Shown here: in pieces, positions 35,612-44,824 of the stretch | Layout of the letters: every line of letters begins with the position of its first letter | How positions within the stretch are numbered: the stretch's first letter is position 1 | Assembly (NCBI RefSeq): GCF_001424025.1 | Contig: NZ_LMPZ01000002.1 | Location: forward strand, 230,446 to 294,445 | Source of the DNA: Brevundimonas sp. Leaf363 | GTDB taxonomy: Bacteria > Pseudomonadota > Alphaproteobacteria > Caulobacterales > Caulobacteraceae | DNA length: 64,000 nucleotides | Reading direction: 5' to 3' | Notes under the pieces: model-generated | Database searches by the model: none | What the model was told of the DNA's origin: nothing | What the model saw: only the letters and a program-made list of their open reading frames with translations | Position numbers and translations under genes: made by a program

Positions 35612-38539
35612 ATGTCGACCAAGACCCTGCTCGCGCTGATCGCGGGCCTGTCACTGACGGCGCCGCTGGGCGCCTGCGCCTCGATGATGACCTCGGCGTC
35701 GCCGACGGCGGTGGCCGCCGGCGCCGGCTTCGAGCGCATCGCAGACGGCGTCATCGTCACCCCGACCGAGGGTGAGGCGCGCCGCGTCCGCCTGCAGGTC
35801 TACGGCCCCGAGACCATCCGCGTCACGGCCGTGCCGGACGCCAGCTTCGACCTGCCGCCGTCCATCATGGTGGTCACCGGCCCGGCGCCGACGCCGTTCG
35901 AGGTGACGCAGTCGGGCGAGACCGTCAGCGTGAAGACCGCCGAAACAACCGCCGAGGTCTCGACCGTCACCGGCGCCGTGCGCTTCCTGAACGCCGAGGG
36001 ACAGGAAGTCCTGGCCGAGCGTCCCGGCCGCGAGATCGACCCGATCACCGTCACCGACCAGCGCGGCGAGCAGTCGTTCGAGACCGTGCGCCAGGTCTGG
36101 GAAAGCCCGGCCGACGAGGCCTTCTACGGCCTGGGTCAGCACCAGCAGGGCGTGATGAACTACAAGGGGCGGGACGTTGAGCTGCACCAGCACAACACCG
36201 ACGTCGGCATCCCGCTGGTCGTCTCCAGCCGCAACTACGGCGTCCTGTGGGACAACAACTCCATCACGCGTTTCGGCGACCCGCGCGAATACACGATGCT
36301 GGATGAAACGCTGACGCTGCGCGACCAGACGGGCCGCTTCGGCGGTCTGACCGCCAGCTACTACGTCGACGGCCAGCTGAAGGTTCAGCGCCAGGAACGC
36401 GAGATCAACTACGAGTTCATCCGCGACCAGCTGCGCTGGCCCGAGGGCCTGAAGAAGCAGGCGGACCAGCCGGTGCAGGTCGGCGACATGGGCCGCGCCG
36501 GCCAGCAGGGCGTGCGCGTCGTCTGGGAAGGCACGGTCGAGGCCTTCGAGGGCGGCGAGCACAAGTTCCGCCTCTACTCCTCGGGCTACGCCAAGGTGTG
36601 GATCGACGGCAAGCTGGTGATGGATCGCTGGCGCCAGAACTGGAACCCCTGGAACCACGACTTCGGCGTCGAGATCCCGGCCGACCGTCAGGTCTCGATC
36701 AAGGTCGAGTGGACCCCGGAAGACGGCTACATCGCCCTGCGCCACCAGAACCCGCTGCCCGCCGCCGACCAGGGCGCGCTGTCGCTGTGGTCTGAAGTCG
36801 GGCACGCGGTCGACTACTACTATATCGGCGGCTCCAACATGGACGAGGTCATCTCCGGCTACCGGACGCTGACCGGCAAGTCGGTCATGCTGCCGCGCTG
36901 GGCCTATGGCTTCTGGCAGAGCCGCCAGCGCTATTCGACGCAGGAAGAAGTGGTCGGCGTGGTGCGCCGTTACCGCGAGCTGGGCCTGCCGATCGATAAC
37001 GTGGTGCAGGACTGGTTCTACTGGCCCGAGAACGCCTGGGGCTCGCACGAGTTCGACGCCGCCCGCTATCCGAACCCGACCCAGATGGTCGCCGACGTTC
37101 ACGCCATGAACGCCAACATCATCATCTCGGTCTGGCCGAAATTCTATCCGACGACCGAGCACTACAAGCAGCTGGCGGCGATCGGCGGCATGTACACCCG
37201 CAACGTCGAGGCTGGCGCGCGCGACTGGGTCGGCCCGGGCTACGCCAACAGCTTCTACGACCCCTATCTGGCGGCGGCGCGCGAGCTTTATTGGAAGCAG
37301 ATGTCCGATAGCTTCGCGGGCATGAACTTCGACGGCTGGTGGCTGGATTCGGTCGAGCCGGACATGCACTCCAACCTGGACGTGCCGGAGCGGACCTTGC
37401 GCATGGGCCCGACGGCGATCGGCCCGGGCGCCCTGGTGTTCAACAGCTATCCGCTGGTCAACGCCGAGAACGTCTACAAGCACTTCCGCGCCGAGAACGA
37501 CGACGACCGGACCTACATCCTGACGCGGTCGGCCTGGGGCGGTCTGCAACGCACCGGCTCGGTCCTGTGGTCGGGCGACGTGGTCGCGACCTGGGATGAC
37601 TTCCGCAACCAGATCTCGGCCGGGATCAACACTAACATGTCGGGTCTGTCGAACTGGACCCACGACATCGGCGGCTTCGCGGTCGAGAGCCGCTACAGCA
37701 ATCCGGCGGGCATGACGCCTGAGAACAAGGCCGAGTGGGACGAGCTGAACCTGCGCTGGTTCCAGTTCGGCGCCTTCTCGCCGGTGTTCCGTTCGCACGG
37801 CGAGTTCCCGCTGCGCGAGGTCTACAATCTGGCCCAGCCGGGCACGCCGCTCTACACGGCGTTCGGCGACCAGATGCGTCTGCGCTACCGCCTGATGCCC
37901 TATATCTACACCCTGGCGGGCGACCTCTATCACCGCGACGACACCATGATGCGCGGTCTGATCATGGACTTCCCGGGCGATGTGAAGGTCCGGGACATCA
38001 ACGATCAGTACATGTTCGGCCGCGAGCTGATGGTCGCGCCGGTGCATGAGTACCGGTCGCGCGAACGGTCGGTCTACTTCCCGGCCGGCGCGGACTGGTA
38101 CGACCTCTACACCGGCCAGAAGTTCGCCGGCGGTCGTGCCCAGACTGTGGCCGTGCCGCTGGAGCGCATCCCGGTCTATGCCCGCGCCGGCGCCATCCTG
38201 CCGACCGGCCCGGCCGTGCAGTATACCGCCGAGAACCTGGGCGGGCCGATCACCCTGACGGTCTATGCCGGGGCGAACGGGTCATTCGAACTCTATGACG
38301 ACGCGGGCACGACCTATGCCTACGAGCGTGGCGAGTTCTCGCGCATTCCGATGCGCTGGGACGAGCGATCGGGCGTGCTGACCATCGGCGCGCGCACCGG
38401 TTCCTATCCGGGCATGCCGGCCAGCCGGACGTTCAACATCCGCTGGATCGGCGGGCCGGACGCGGCGGCGGGCGACTTCGGCGCGGCGACGACGAAGACC
38501 GTCCAGTACACGGGCGCGGCCGTGACGGTCAGCCGCTGA
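35612..38539 (+). CDS. GH31 alpha-xylosidase lipoprotein with PA14 insert
   Basis: A 975-residue enzyme with a lipoprotein signal (lipobox LGAC, acylated Cys22), thus probably anchored to the outer membrane. A PA14 domain is inserted at about 230-385 (YYVDGQLKVQ ... VVWEGTVEAFEGGEHKFRLYSSGYAKVWIDGKLVMDRW). The GH31 barrel has GKSVMLPRWAYGFWQSRQRY, the nucleophile Asp579 in NFDGWWLDSVEPD, and WSGDVVATWDDFRNQISAG with FWTHDIGGF-like NWTHDIGGF. GH31 proteins with this PA14 insert (such as Cellvibrio Xyl31A) are alpha-xylosidases acting on xyloglucan oligosaccharides; substrate here is inferred from the family and context. Confidence 0.93.
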   Translation: MSTKTLLALIAGLSLTAPLGACASMMTSASPTAVAAGAGFERIADGVIVTPTEGEARRVRLQVYGPETIRVTAVPDASFDLPPSIMVVTGPAPTPFEVTQSGETVSVKTAETTAEVSTVTGAVRFLNAEGQEVLAERPGREIDPITVTDQRGEQSFETVRQVWESPADEAFYGLGQHQQGVMNYKGRDVELHQHNTDVGIPLVVSSRNYGVLWDNNSITRFGDPREYTMLDETLTLRDQTGRFGGLTASYYVDGQLKVQRQEREINYEFIRDQLRWPEGLKKQADQPVQVGDMGRAGQQGVRVVWEGTVEAFEGGEHKFRLYSSGYAKVWIDGKLVMDRWRQNWNPWNHDFGVEIPADRQVSIKVEWTPEDGYIALRHQNPLPAADQGALSLWSEVGHAVDYYYIGGSNMDEVISGYRTLTGKSVMLPRWAYGFWQSRQRYSTQEEVVGVVRRYRELGLPIDNVVQDWFYWPENAWGSHEFDAARYPNPTQMVADVHAMNANIIISVWPKFYPTTEHYKQLAAIGGMYTRNVEAGARDWVGPGYANSFYDPYLAAARELYWKQMSDSFAGMNFDGWWLDSVEPDMHSNLDVPERTLRMGPTAIGPGALVFNSYPLVNAENVYKHFRAENDDDRTYILTRSAWGGLQRTGSVLWSGDVVATWDDFRNQISAGINTNMSGLSNWTHDIGGFAVESRYSNPAGMTPENKAEWDELNLRWFQFGAFSPVFRSHGEFPLREVYNLAQPGTPLYTAFGDQMRLRYRLMPYIYTLAGDLYHRDDTMMRGLIMDFPGDVKVRDINDQYMFGRELMVAPVHEYRSRERSVYFPAGADWYDLYTGQKFAGGRAQTVAVPLERIPVYARAGAILPTGPAVQYTAENLGGPITLTVYAGANGSFELYDDAGTTYAYERGEFSRIPMRWDERSGVLTIGARTGSYPGMPASRTFNIRWIGGPDAAAGDFGAATTKTVQYTGAAVTVSR

Positions 38540-40533
38540 TGCGAGCGGCGGGTGTGGCGGCGGCGGCCTGGCTGGCGCTGTCCGCGCCCGCCTTCGCCCA
38601 GACGACGACGGCGCCCCCGATGGCGACCGCTCCGGCCATGGCGCCGGGTCTGTTCGACCCGGTGTTCCAGGACCACGCGGTGCTGCAGCGCGGCCGGCCG
38701 GTCCCCATCTGGGGCCGCGCCGCGCCGGGCGAGACGGTGACCGTCCGATTGGCCAGCTGGTCGGTGCAGGCGCGCGCCGACGCGTCCGGCCGCTGGACCG
38801 CCCACCTGCCGACCCTGACCCAGGGCGGCCCTTATGAATTGACGGCCGAGGCGTCGGGCGGATCGCACCAGACGCTGAGCGACATTCTGGTCGGCGACGT
38901 GTGGCTCTGCTCGGGCCAGTCGAACATGGAGTTCATGGTCCAGCAGTCGACCAACTTCGGCACTGAAATCGCTAACTCCGCCGACCAGGCGCTGCGCCTG
39001 CTGAACGTTGGCCGCGCCAACCTGCCGACGCCCGGCCAGACCCTGCCGGACGGCACCGTCTGGGCCGTCGCCGGACCGCAGAGCGCGGCGCGCTTCTCGG
39101 CGGCCTGCTTCTTCATGGGCCAGCAGTTGCGCCGCACGCAGGACGTGCCGATCGGCCTGATCGCCGCGTCGTGGGGCGGCTCAGTGATCGAGGACTGGCT
39201 GGACGAGCCGTCGCTGCGCACCGCCGGCGACTACGACCAGTCCCTGTCCATCCTGTCCGCCTACGCCCGTGATCCCAGCGAAGGCATAGCCATGTGGTCG
39301 GGCATGGCCGACCGCTGGTGGGCCGCCAACGACCCGGCGATCAAGGCCGCCCAGCCCTGGTCGGCCGCCGATTTCGACGACAGCGGCTGGCAGGCCATAA
39401 CGCCCGAAGGCTTCTGGGAAACCGCCATCCCGGACATGACCGTCTTCGACGGCATCGGCTGGTATCGCACCACCGTCACCCTGACCGAGGCGCAGGCCCG
39501 ACAGGCGGCGCGGATCGAGCTTGGGCCGGTGGACGACATCGACGCGACCTTCGTCAACGGCCGCAAGATTGGAAACAGCCAGGGCTGGGACACCCCGCGC
39601 ACCTATGCGCTGCCGGCGGGCAGCCTGCTCGCTGGCGCCAACAGCATCGCGATCAGCGCGCTGGACATCGCCGGTGGCGGCGGCGCCTGGGGCCCGGCGT
39701 CGGAGAAACGCATCGTACTTGCCGACGGAACGAGCATCCCCCTGAGCCAACCCTGGCGGTTCAAGGTTTCCGCCGCCATCAACGACGTGGCCCGCCCGCC
39801 GATGGCCCCGTGGATCGGCGGCAGCGGCGTGACCACTCTCTACAACGGCATGATCGACCCGCTGGGGCCGTACGCGGTGACCGGCTTCGCCTGGTATCAG
39901 GGCGAAGCGAATACGGGCGATCCGGAGGGCTACGCCAGCCTGCTGCCGGCCCTGATGCAGAACTGGCGCGGGCGGTTCGGCGAAGGCCGGCCGCTGCCCT
40001 TCCTGGTCGTTCAACTGGCCAACTTCGGCCCGGCGTCGAGCCAGCCCCATCCGTCCGCCTGGGCGCGTCTGCGCGAGGTCCAGCGCGAGGTGGTCGCCGC
40101 CGATCCGGCGGCGGGTCTGGCCGTCGCCATAGACATCGGCGACCGCTACGACATCCACCCGACCAACAAGCAGCAGGTTGGTCGCCGGCTGAGCCTTGAG
40201 GCGCGGCGTCTGGCCTATGGCGACACCACCGCCGCCCGTACGCCCAGCCCGCTGACCGCCACCCGCGACGGCGACCGTGTGCGGGTCCGCTTCGACCATG
40301 CCGGGCCGGGGCTTCTGACGATGGGATCAGGCCAGGCGGTCGGGTTCGAACTGTGCACGGCGGACGACGCCTGCCGCTTCACGCCGGGGGTGGTCGAGGG
40401 CGACACGGTTGTGCTTCAGACCGCGGGCGCGGCCGCCTCGATGGTCCGCTTCTGCTGGTCCGAAAGCCCGGTCTGCAACCTCTACGGCCAGGACGACCTG
40501 CCAGCCGTGCCGTTCGAGATGGCGATCCGTTAA
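38539..40533 (+). CDS. CE20-like carbohydrate acetylesterase (sialate O-acetylesterase family)
   Basis: A 664-residue secreted SGNH-type esterase (signal peptide ending SAPAFAQ). The nucleophile Ser128 lies in LCSGQSNMEF; further blocks are LIAASWGGSVIEDW, GFAWYQGEANTG and the Asp/His pair in DIGDRYDIHPTNKQQVG. The catalytic domain is split by a jelly-roll insertion at about 270-410 (WSAADFDDSGWQAITPEGFW, IGWYRTTVTLTEAQ), the layout described for CE20 enzymes of Xanthomonas xyloglucan loci. It probably removes acetyl groups from xyloglucan side chains. The ATG overlaps the GH31 stop (TGATG), so translation is coupled. Confidence 0.88.
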   Translation: MRAAGVAAAAWLALSAPAFAQTTTAPPMATAPAMAPGLFDPVFQDHAVLQRGRPVPIWGRAAPGETVTVRLASWSVQARADASGRWTAHLPTLTQGGPYELTAEASGGSHQTLSDILVGDVWLCSGQSNMEFMVQQSTNFGTEIANSADQALRLLNVGRANLPTPGQTLPDGTVWAVAGPQSAARFSAACFFMGQQLRRTQDVPIGLIAASWGGSVIEDWLDEPSLRTAGDYDQSLSILSAYARDPSEGIAMWSGMADRWWAANDPAIKAAQPWSAADFDDSGWQAITPEGFWETAIPDMTVFDGIGWYRTTVTLTEAQARQAARIELGPVDDIDATFVNGRKIGNSQGWDTPRTYALPAGSLLAGANSIAISALDIAGGGGAWGPASEKRIVLADGTSIPLSQPWRFKVSAAINDVARPPMAPWIGGSGVTTLYNGMIDPLGPYAVTGFAWYQGEANTGDPEGYASLLPALMQNWRGRFGEGRPLPFLVVQLANFGPASSQPHPSAWARLREVQREVVAADPAAGLAVAIDIGDRYDIHPTNKQQVGRRLSLEARRLAYGDTTAARTPSPLTATRDGDRVRVRFDHAGPGLLTMGSGQAVGFELCTADDACRFTPGVVEGDTVVLQTAGAAASMVRFCWSESPVCNLYGQDDLPAVPFEMAIR

Positions 40534-40826
40534 GGCAGGGTGCAGGGCGTCTGGAAGCGCTGGGCGCCGTCCTTGTCGGACACCGCCATCACACGTCCGC
40601 ATCTGTCGAATACGACGGACAGCACATCGTACGGCTCGTTCAGGAACCAGAGCCGGATGACGTAGCCGCCCGGCATCTGGACCACGTTTGATGTCGGGCC
40701 TAGCCGCCCGAACACCTCTGTCTCGGAGGCGCCGAGCGGGATGATGGCGATGACCTCCTGCTGCGTCTTCCCGTGCGCGCAGCCGCCAGTGATGAAGATC
40801 GTCGCCAGCAGAGCGAGGCGGCGCAC
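40530..40826 (-). CDS. Small lipoprotein, 98 aa (SmpA/OmlA-like)
   Basis: A 98-residue protein with lipobox TGGC (Cys16) and a GTG start at 40826 directly after the GH29 stop. The mature part EVIAIIPLGASETEVFGRLGPTSNVVQMPGGYVIRLWFL resembles the BamE/SmpA two-helix-plus-sheet fold. A Cys pair (DRCGRV, TPCTLP) could form a disulfide. It ends in a 4-base overlap with the convergent esterase gene. Probably last in the GH74-GH29 transcript; role in the locus is unknown. Confidence 0.72.
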   Translation of the reverse strand: MRRLALLATIFITGGCAHGKTQQEVIAIIPLGASETEVFGRLGPTSNVVQMPGGYVIRLWFLNEPYDVLSVVFDRCGRVMAVSDKDGAQRFQTPCTLP

Positions 40827-42449
40827 CTACACCAGCCCGGAGCCCCGGGTCTTCACGCCCGGCGCGAAGTCGACCGGGCGGCCGGAGGGCAGGGTGATGG
40901 TCAGCCCGGCGGCGGTCTGCTCGAACCACAGCGCGTCGGCTGAGCCCAGCAGCTCGACCCGGTCCACGCGGCCCGCGCTGTTGCCCAGCGCCGGGATGAC
41001 CATGCGGCCGTCCTCGGGCCATTCCATCGCATAGGCGTAGAGCGCGCCTCCCTTGGAGGTGAAGCGCACGTCCTGCGCGGTCCAGACCACTCCGCCGCTT
41101 TCGCCGTGCATGCCGCCCCCGACCTGCGTCGGGCCTTCGCCGTAGATCTTCCACGGGCGGCTCTCGAACAGGCCTTCGCCGCCGACCGTCATCCACTTGG
41201 CGATGCCGTCCAGGATGGCGCGCTCGTCGCTGTCGATCGTGCCGTCGCCGCGCAGGGGGACGTTCAGCATGAGATTGCCGTTCTTGGAGACGGTGTCGAT
41301 CAGCCGCTGCACCACGGATTTCGCCGGGACATAGTAATGGCTGGTGTAGCGGGCGCGATTGTAGTGCCAATCGCCGATGCAGGTGTCGGTCTGCCACGGC
41401 TCGGCACGCAGGGCGTCGGAGAAGCCGCGCTCGACCGTGTCGGTGATGCCCTTGCGCTGGCGTTCGTCCAGTCGCTTGCCGTTCACGACCGGCATCTCGC
41501 CGCGCCAGGCCAGGCTGGCGTTGTAGAAGTAGGCGGTCGCGTCCAGGCCCGACTGGCCCAGCGGCAGGCCGTAGTTGTCGAAATAGACCATGTCTGGCTT
41601 GTAGCGATCGACCAGATCGCGCTGGCGCAGCTCCCACGAGCGGACGAAGGCCGGATCGTTCGGCGGCGGAGTTTCGATCCACTGGCCGTCGCGCGCGTCG
41701 TGCCAGGCGTTCATCGCCGCGATGCTGTCGATGCCGTCCGGCGGGACGAAGCTGGGGCCGACGTAGAGCTCCTGCGGGTCCAGCCCTTCCCAGCCCTTGC
41801 CGGCGCCGTCGGCGGTGGTCAGGCCGTAGGCGTCGTAGCGCACGCCCTTCTTCTGCCCCTCGGCGTCATAGCCATAGGCCGTCTGGTACCAGTGCCAGGC
41901 GTGGGCAGAGTGGTTGGAGACGGCGAACCGCAGGCCGCGCTCGCGCACCTTCTTCTCGACCGTGCCGACGATGTCGCGTTTCGGCCCGACGCGGGTCGAG
42001 TTCCAGGCGTGGTGGCGGCTGTCGAACAGGTCGAGGTTATCGTGGTGGTTGGCCATCACCATGATGTAGCGGGCGCCCGCCGCCTGATAGAGATCGAGCA
42101 GGGCGTCGGGATCCCAGTTCTCGCCCTTCCACATATCGATGAAGTCGATGAAGCCGAAGTCGCTGGGGTGGCCGTACGTCTTGACGTGGTGCTCGTAGAA
42201 CGGGTTGCCCTGGATATACATCTGGCGGCCGTACCAGTCGCCGAACTCGGGCACGCACTGGGGGCCCCAGTGGAACCAGATGCCGAACTTGGCGTCGCGG
42301 AACCAGTCGGGCGTTTGGTAGCCGGCGATGAGCGAATCCCACGTCGGCTGGAAGCGCGCGGGCGGCGATGCGGCCGTGGGCAGCGTCGTGCAGCCGGCGG
42401 CGCCGAGACCAAGTGATGTGCCCAGAAGGCCGCGTCGGGACAGGGTCAT
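40827..42449 (-). CDS. GH29 alpha-L-fucosidase
   Basis: A 540-residue exported enzyme. The N-terminus combines a twin-arginine motif (SRRGLLG) with a lipobox ending in Cys20, so it is probably a Tat-exported lipoprotein. Family motifs are FGIWFHWGPQCVPEFGDWYGRQMY, ARYIMVMANHHDNLDLFDSRHHAWNS, the nucleophile Asp in PDMVYFDNYG, and GNLMLNVPLRGDGTIDSDE before a C-terminal beta domain. It fits removal of terminal fucose from xyloglucan; other xyloglucan loci often use GH95 for this. Start at 42449, 11 bases after the GH74 stop; the longer open frame upstream overlaps GH74 and is rejected. Confidence 0.93.
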   Translation of the reverse strand: MTLSRRGLLGTSLGLGAAGCTTLPTAASPPARFQPTWDSLIAGYQTPDWFRDAKFGIWFHWGPQCVPEFGDWYGRQMYIQGNPFYEHHVKTYGHPSDFGFIDFIDMWKGENWDPDALLDLYQAAGARYIMVMANHHDNLDLFDSRHHAWNSTRVGPKRDIVGTVEKKVRERGLRFAVSNHSAHAWHWYQTAYGYDAEGQKKGVRYDAYGLTTADGAGKGWEGLDPQELYVGPSFVPPDGIDSIAAMNAWHDARDGQWIETPPPNDPAFVRSWELRQRDLVDRYKPDMVYFDNYGLPLGQSGLDATAYFYNASLAWRGEMPVVNGKRLDERQRKGITDTVERGFSDALRAEPWQTDTCIGDWHYNRARYTSHYYVPAKSVVQRLIDTVSKNGNLMLNVPLRGDGTIDSDERAILDGIAKWMTVGGEGLFESRPWKIYGEGPTQVGGGMHGESGGVVWTAQDVRFTSKGGALYAYAMEWPEDGRMVIPALGNSAGRVDRVELLGSADALWFEQTAAGLTITLPSGRPVDFAPGVKTRGSGLV

Positions 42450-42460
42450 TTCAGTTCCTC

Positions 42461-44716
42461 TCAGGCCGGTTCGCCGTAGACGACGCCGCGACCGTCGGTG
42501 GCGACATAGACGCGTCCGAACACGCGCGGATCGCCGGCGATGGCGCGATAGCGGCGGCCGTATTCGTGGCGGTCGTCGCTGACCCGCACCCAGCTGCGGC
42601 CCTCGTCGTCCGAGCGGAAGACGCCGCGCGTCTGACCGCGCCATCCGATGGCGAACAGGGCGGGATAGGTCGATCCTTCTGGCGGCTTGCCGAAGTCCAG
42701 CATCTCGACGCCTAGGCCGCCGTCCACCTTGGTCCAGGCGACGCCGCCGTTGGTGGAGCGGTAGAGGCCTGCCTTGGACACCAGCCACAAATGGCCGTCG
42801 TGCCCGGGCGTGCCCTTCAGCGGGAAGCTCTGCTCGCGCCATGTCGGCCGGTCGGCGGCGGTCTCGGCAGGCAGGCCGGTCGCGTCGACGGCGAAAAAGC
42901 TGACGGCCTTGTCGGTGCTGGCGAACCAGCGGCCGGTCGGGAAGTCCAGCGCGTAGAAGATATCGGGATCGACGCGGTCGGCGACGGGCCGCGCCTTCAG
43001 CGGCAGGCCCTGGCACGGCGTCCACGTCCGGCCACGATCCAGCGACCAGGCGGGCGTCGGCGTGCACAGGACGAAGGCCAGGCCGTCGGCCGACACCGTG
43101 ATCGGCGCGTCGCGGTACAGGTCCATGCGGGGATTGTCGGCAGGGACGGGCGCGCCGGACGGCTGGGGCCGGCCCAGCGGCTTCCAGCTGCGGCCGTGGT
43201 CGTCGGACCAGGCGATCGTAGAGCCGTCATGTCCGGCCGAGCCGACACCCTCATGCGGCGTGCCGCTGCGGACCACGATATTCGGCGCAAGGCCGGCGTA
43301 GTCAATCTGGTTGCAGTTGGCGAAGACCGGCGTGGTGAACTGCAGACGCGGCGAGACGGTCAGGTCGTCGTGGGCGAAGCCGGAGATGTCGCCGAAGCCG
43401 GTCAGCAGCGGCGGTCCCTCCGGCGGGCTGACCAGGGTGATGACGGCGGTCTGTTCGATGCCCTCGACCCACGGCGTCCAGGCGGTGGGCCGGTTGCGGT
43501 CGGCGTCGGTCAGGTTATCGGTGGCGTAGAGAGTGGCCCCGGTGCCGTAGACGGCGTGGTTCGCATCGAACGGATCGATGGCCAGGGCCGCGATCCACCA
43601 GCCGAACGACGGCTCGGAATTGCCCCAGTACAAATACGGCGTGACGCTGACGTCGCGGGTCGCCTTTTCGCGCAGCGACGTCCAGCGGCGGCCGTCGTCG
43701 GTGGTGCGCCATAAGGTGTCGCCGGGCTGCCAGCGGTTCAGGGTCGAGACCAGAACCGTGCCCGGCTGATCCTTCGGAAGGGCGATGCCCATGAAGCCGC
43801 CGGAGGGGCGGTCGGGGGTGATGTCGCGCCACTCGTTCGTCCGGGTGTCCAGCCGCCAGACGCCGCCTTCAGCGACGCCGTTGGGGCCGACGCCGATGTT
43901 GGCGGTCAAATAAAGGACGCCGCGTCCGTCGATGACGGCCTTGGCGGCGGACCATCCGGTGCGCGGTCCGCCCTCGACGGCGCGCCAGGACGCGCCCGCG
44001 TCATCGGAGCGATAGAGCACCGCGCCGCCCGCATCGCCGACGCCGACGAAGAGCGTGCGCGTGCCTTGGCCCGCCACGCCGGTGGTAGGGTCGAAGACGA
44101 CGAAGGCCAAGCCCGCGTGGGTCGGACCGCTCTCGGGCAGGCCGAGGCCGGGCAGGGGGAAGCTCTCGACCTTGGCCCAGGTGGCGCCCGCGTCGGTCGA
44201 GCGCTGCAGGCCGTCGTGGCGAGAGCCGAAATAGACAATGCGGTTGTCGTTCGGATCGATGGCCAGCCGCTCGCCAAGGCCGCGCCCATCCTCGTTGCCG
44301 CCCATGCGGAAGGGGGTGTCGGTGCGCCGCCACGTCGTGCCCCGGTCCTGCGAGCGCAGGATGGCGCCGGGGTCGCGCCGGCTGACGCCGACCGCCGCAT
44401 AGACCACGTCCCGATTGACGGGGTCGGGCGCGATGCTTTCGATGCCGAAATCGCCGCTGATCGGGCTGGCGTCGTTGAGGGGGATCCAGCGGTCCTGTGA
44501 GGCGTCGAAGCGATAGGCGCCGCCCATGTCGGAGCGGGCGTAGGCCAAGCCACGCTCGATGGGGCTGAAGACCACGCCGGGAATGAAGCCGCCGGCGCCG
44601 ACCTTCACATTCTTCCACACGTAGGCCGGATCATCCGCGCGCACGCGCGTGGCGGCCAGCACCGCCGCACCGGCTGTCGAGAAGCCCAAGCCTCTGCGTG
44701 TCAGACGAAAATCCAA
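42461..44716 (-). CDS. GH74 endo-xyloglucanase
   Basis: A 751-residue exported enzyme of two seven-bladed propellers. Twin-arginine signal LTRRGLGFSTAGAAVLAA, then YVWKNVKVGAGGFIPGVVFSPIERGLAYARSDMGGAYRFD with the Asp of SDMGGAY as catalytic base, GSRHDGLQRSTDAGATW, WTPWVEGIEQTAVITLVSPPEG, and in the second propeller repeated blades such as GLYRSTNGGVAWTKVD. These are GH74 landmarks, not general BNR repeats. The start is a TTG at 44716 with GGAGGA (44721-44726) upstream; an ATG at 44746 lacks a ribosome-binding site. It would cut the glucan backbone of xyloglucan. Operon with GH29. Confidence 0.93.
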   Translation of the reverse strand: MDFRLTRRGLGFSTAGAAVLAATRVRADDPAYVWKNVKVGAGGFIPGVVFSPIERGLAYARSDMGGAYRFDASQDRWIPLNDASPISGDFGIESIAPDPVNRDVVYAAVGVSRRDPGAILRSQDRGTTWRRTDTPFRMGGNEDGRGLGERLAIDPNDNRIVYFGSRHDGLQRSTDAGATWAKVESFPLPGLGLPESGPTHAGLAFVVFDPTTGVAGQGTRTLFVGVGDAGGAVLYRSDDAGASWRAVEGGPRTGWSAAKAVIDGRGVLYLTANIGVGPNGVAEGGVWRLDTRTNEWRDITPDRPSGGFMGIALPKDQPGTVLVSTLNRWQPGDTLWRTTDDGRRWTSLREKATRDVSVTPYLYWGNSEPSFGWWIAALAIDPFDANHAVYGTGATLYATDNLTDADRNRPTAWTPWVEGIEQTAVITLVSPPEGPPLLTGFGDISGFAHDDLTVSPRLQFTTPVFANCNQIDYAGLAPNIVVRSGTPHEGVGSAGHDGSTIAWSDDHGRSWKPLGRPQPSGAPVPADNPRMDLYRDAPITVSADGLAFVLCTPTPAWSLDRGRTWTPCQGLPLKARPVADRVDPDIFYALDFPTGRWFASTDKAVSFFAVDATGLPAETAADRPTWREQSFPLKGTPGHDGHLWLVSKAGLYRSTNGGVAWTKVDGGLGVEMLDFGKPPEGSTYPALFAIGWRGQTRGVFRSDDEGRSWVRVSDDRHEYGRRYRAIAGDPRVFGRVYVATDGRGVVYGEPA

Positions 44717-44767
44717 GCCATCCTCCCAGGGTTCTTGCCGACCCATCGCCGCACCAGAGCCGATTGC

Positions 44768-44797
44768 CACCTGTGATGCAAGTTAGCACAGGTGAAA
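44768..44797. promoter_or_regulatory. Candidate operator in the GH74/aldolase divergent promoter
   Basis: A perfect inverted repeat, CACCTGTG (44768-44775) and CACAGGTG (44787-44794), separated by 11 bases; with the flanking AAA it reads TTTCACCTGTG on the minus strand (44787-44797). The same 11-mer occurs in the GH97/GH35 promoter. It lies between the start of GH74 (44716) and the start of the aldolase (about 44825), well placed to control both directions. Confidence 0.6.
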
Positions 44798-44824
44798 TGA
44801 CCTGCGGCGCTTGTGCGCACCGTG

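Noticed and set aside
42461..44716. Sortilin/BNR-repeat or photosystem-assembly-like propeller protein
   Set aside because: The SDMGGAY and RHDGLQRSTDAG motifs and the position beside fucosidase and xylosidase genes identify GH74.
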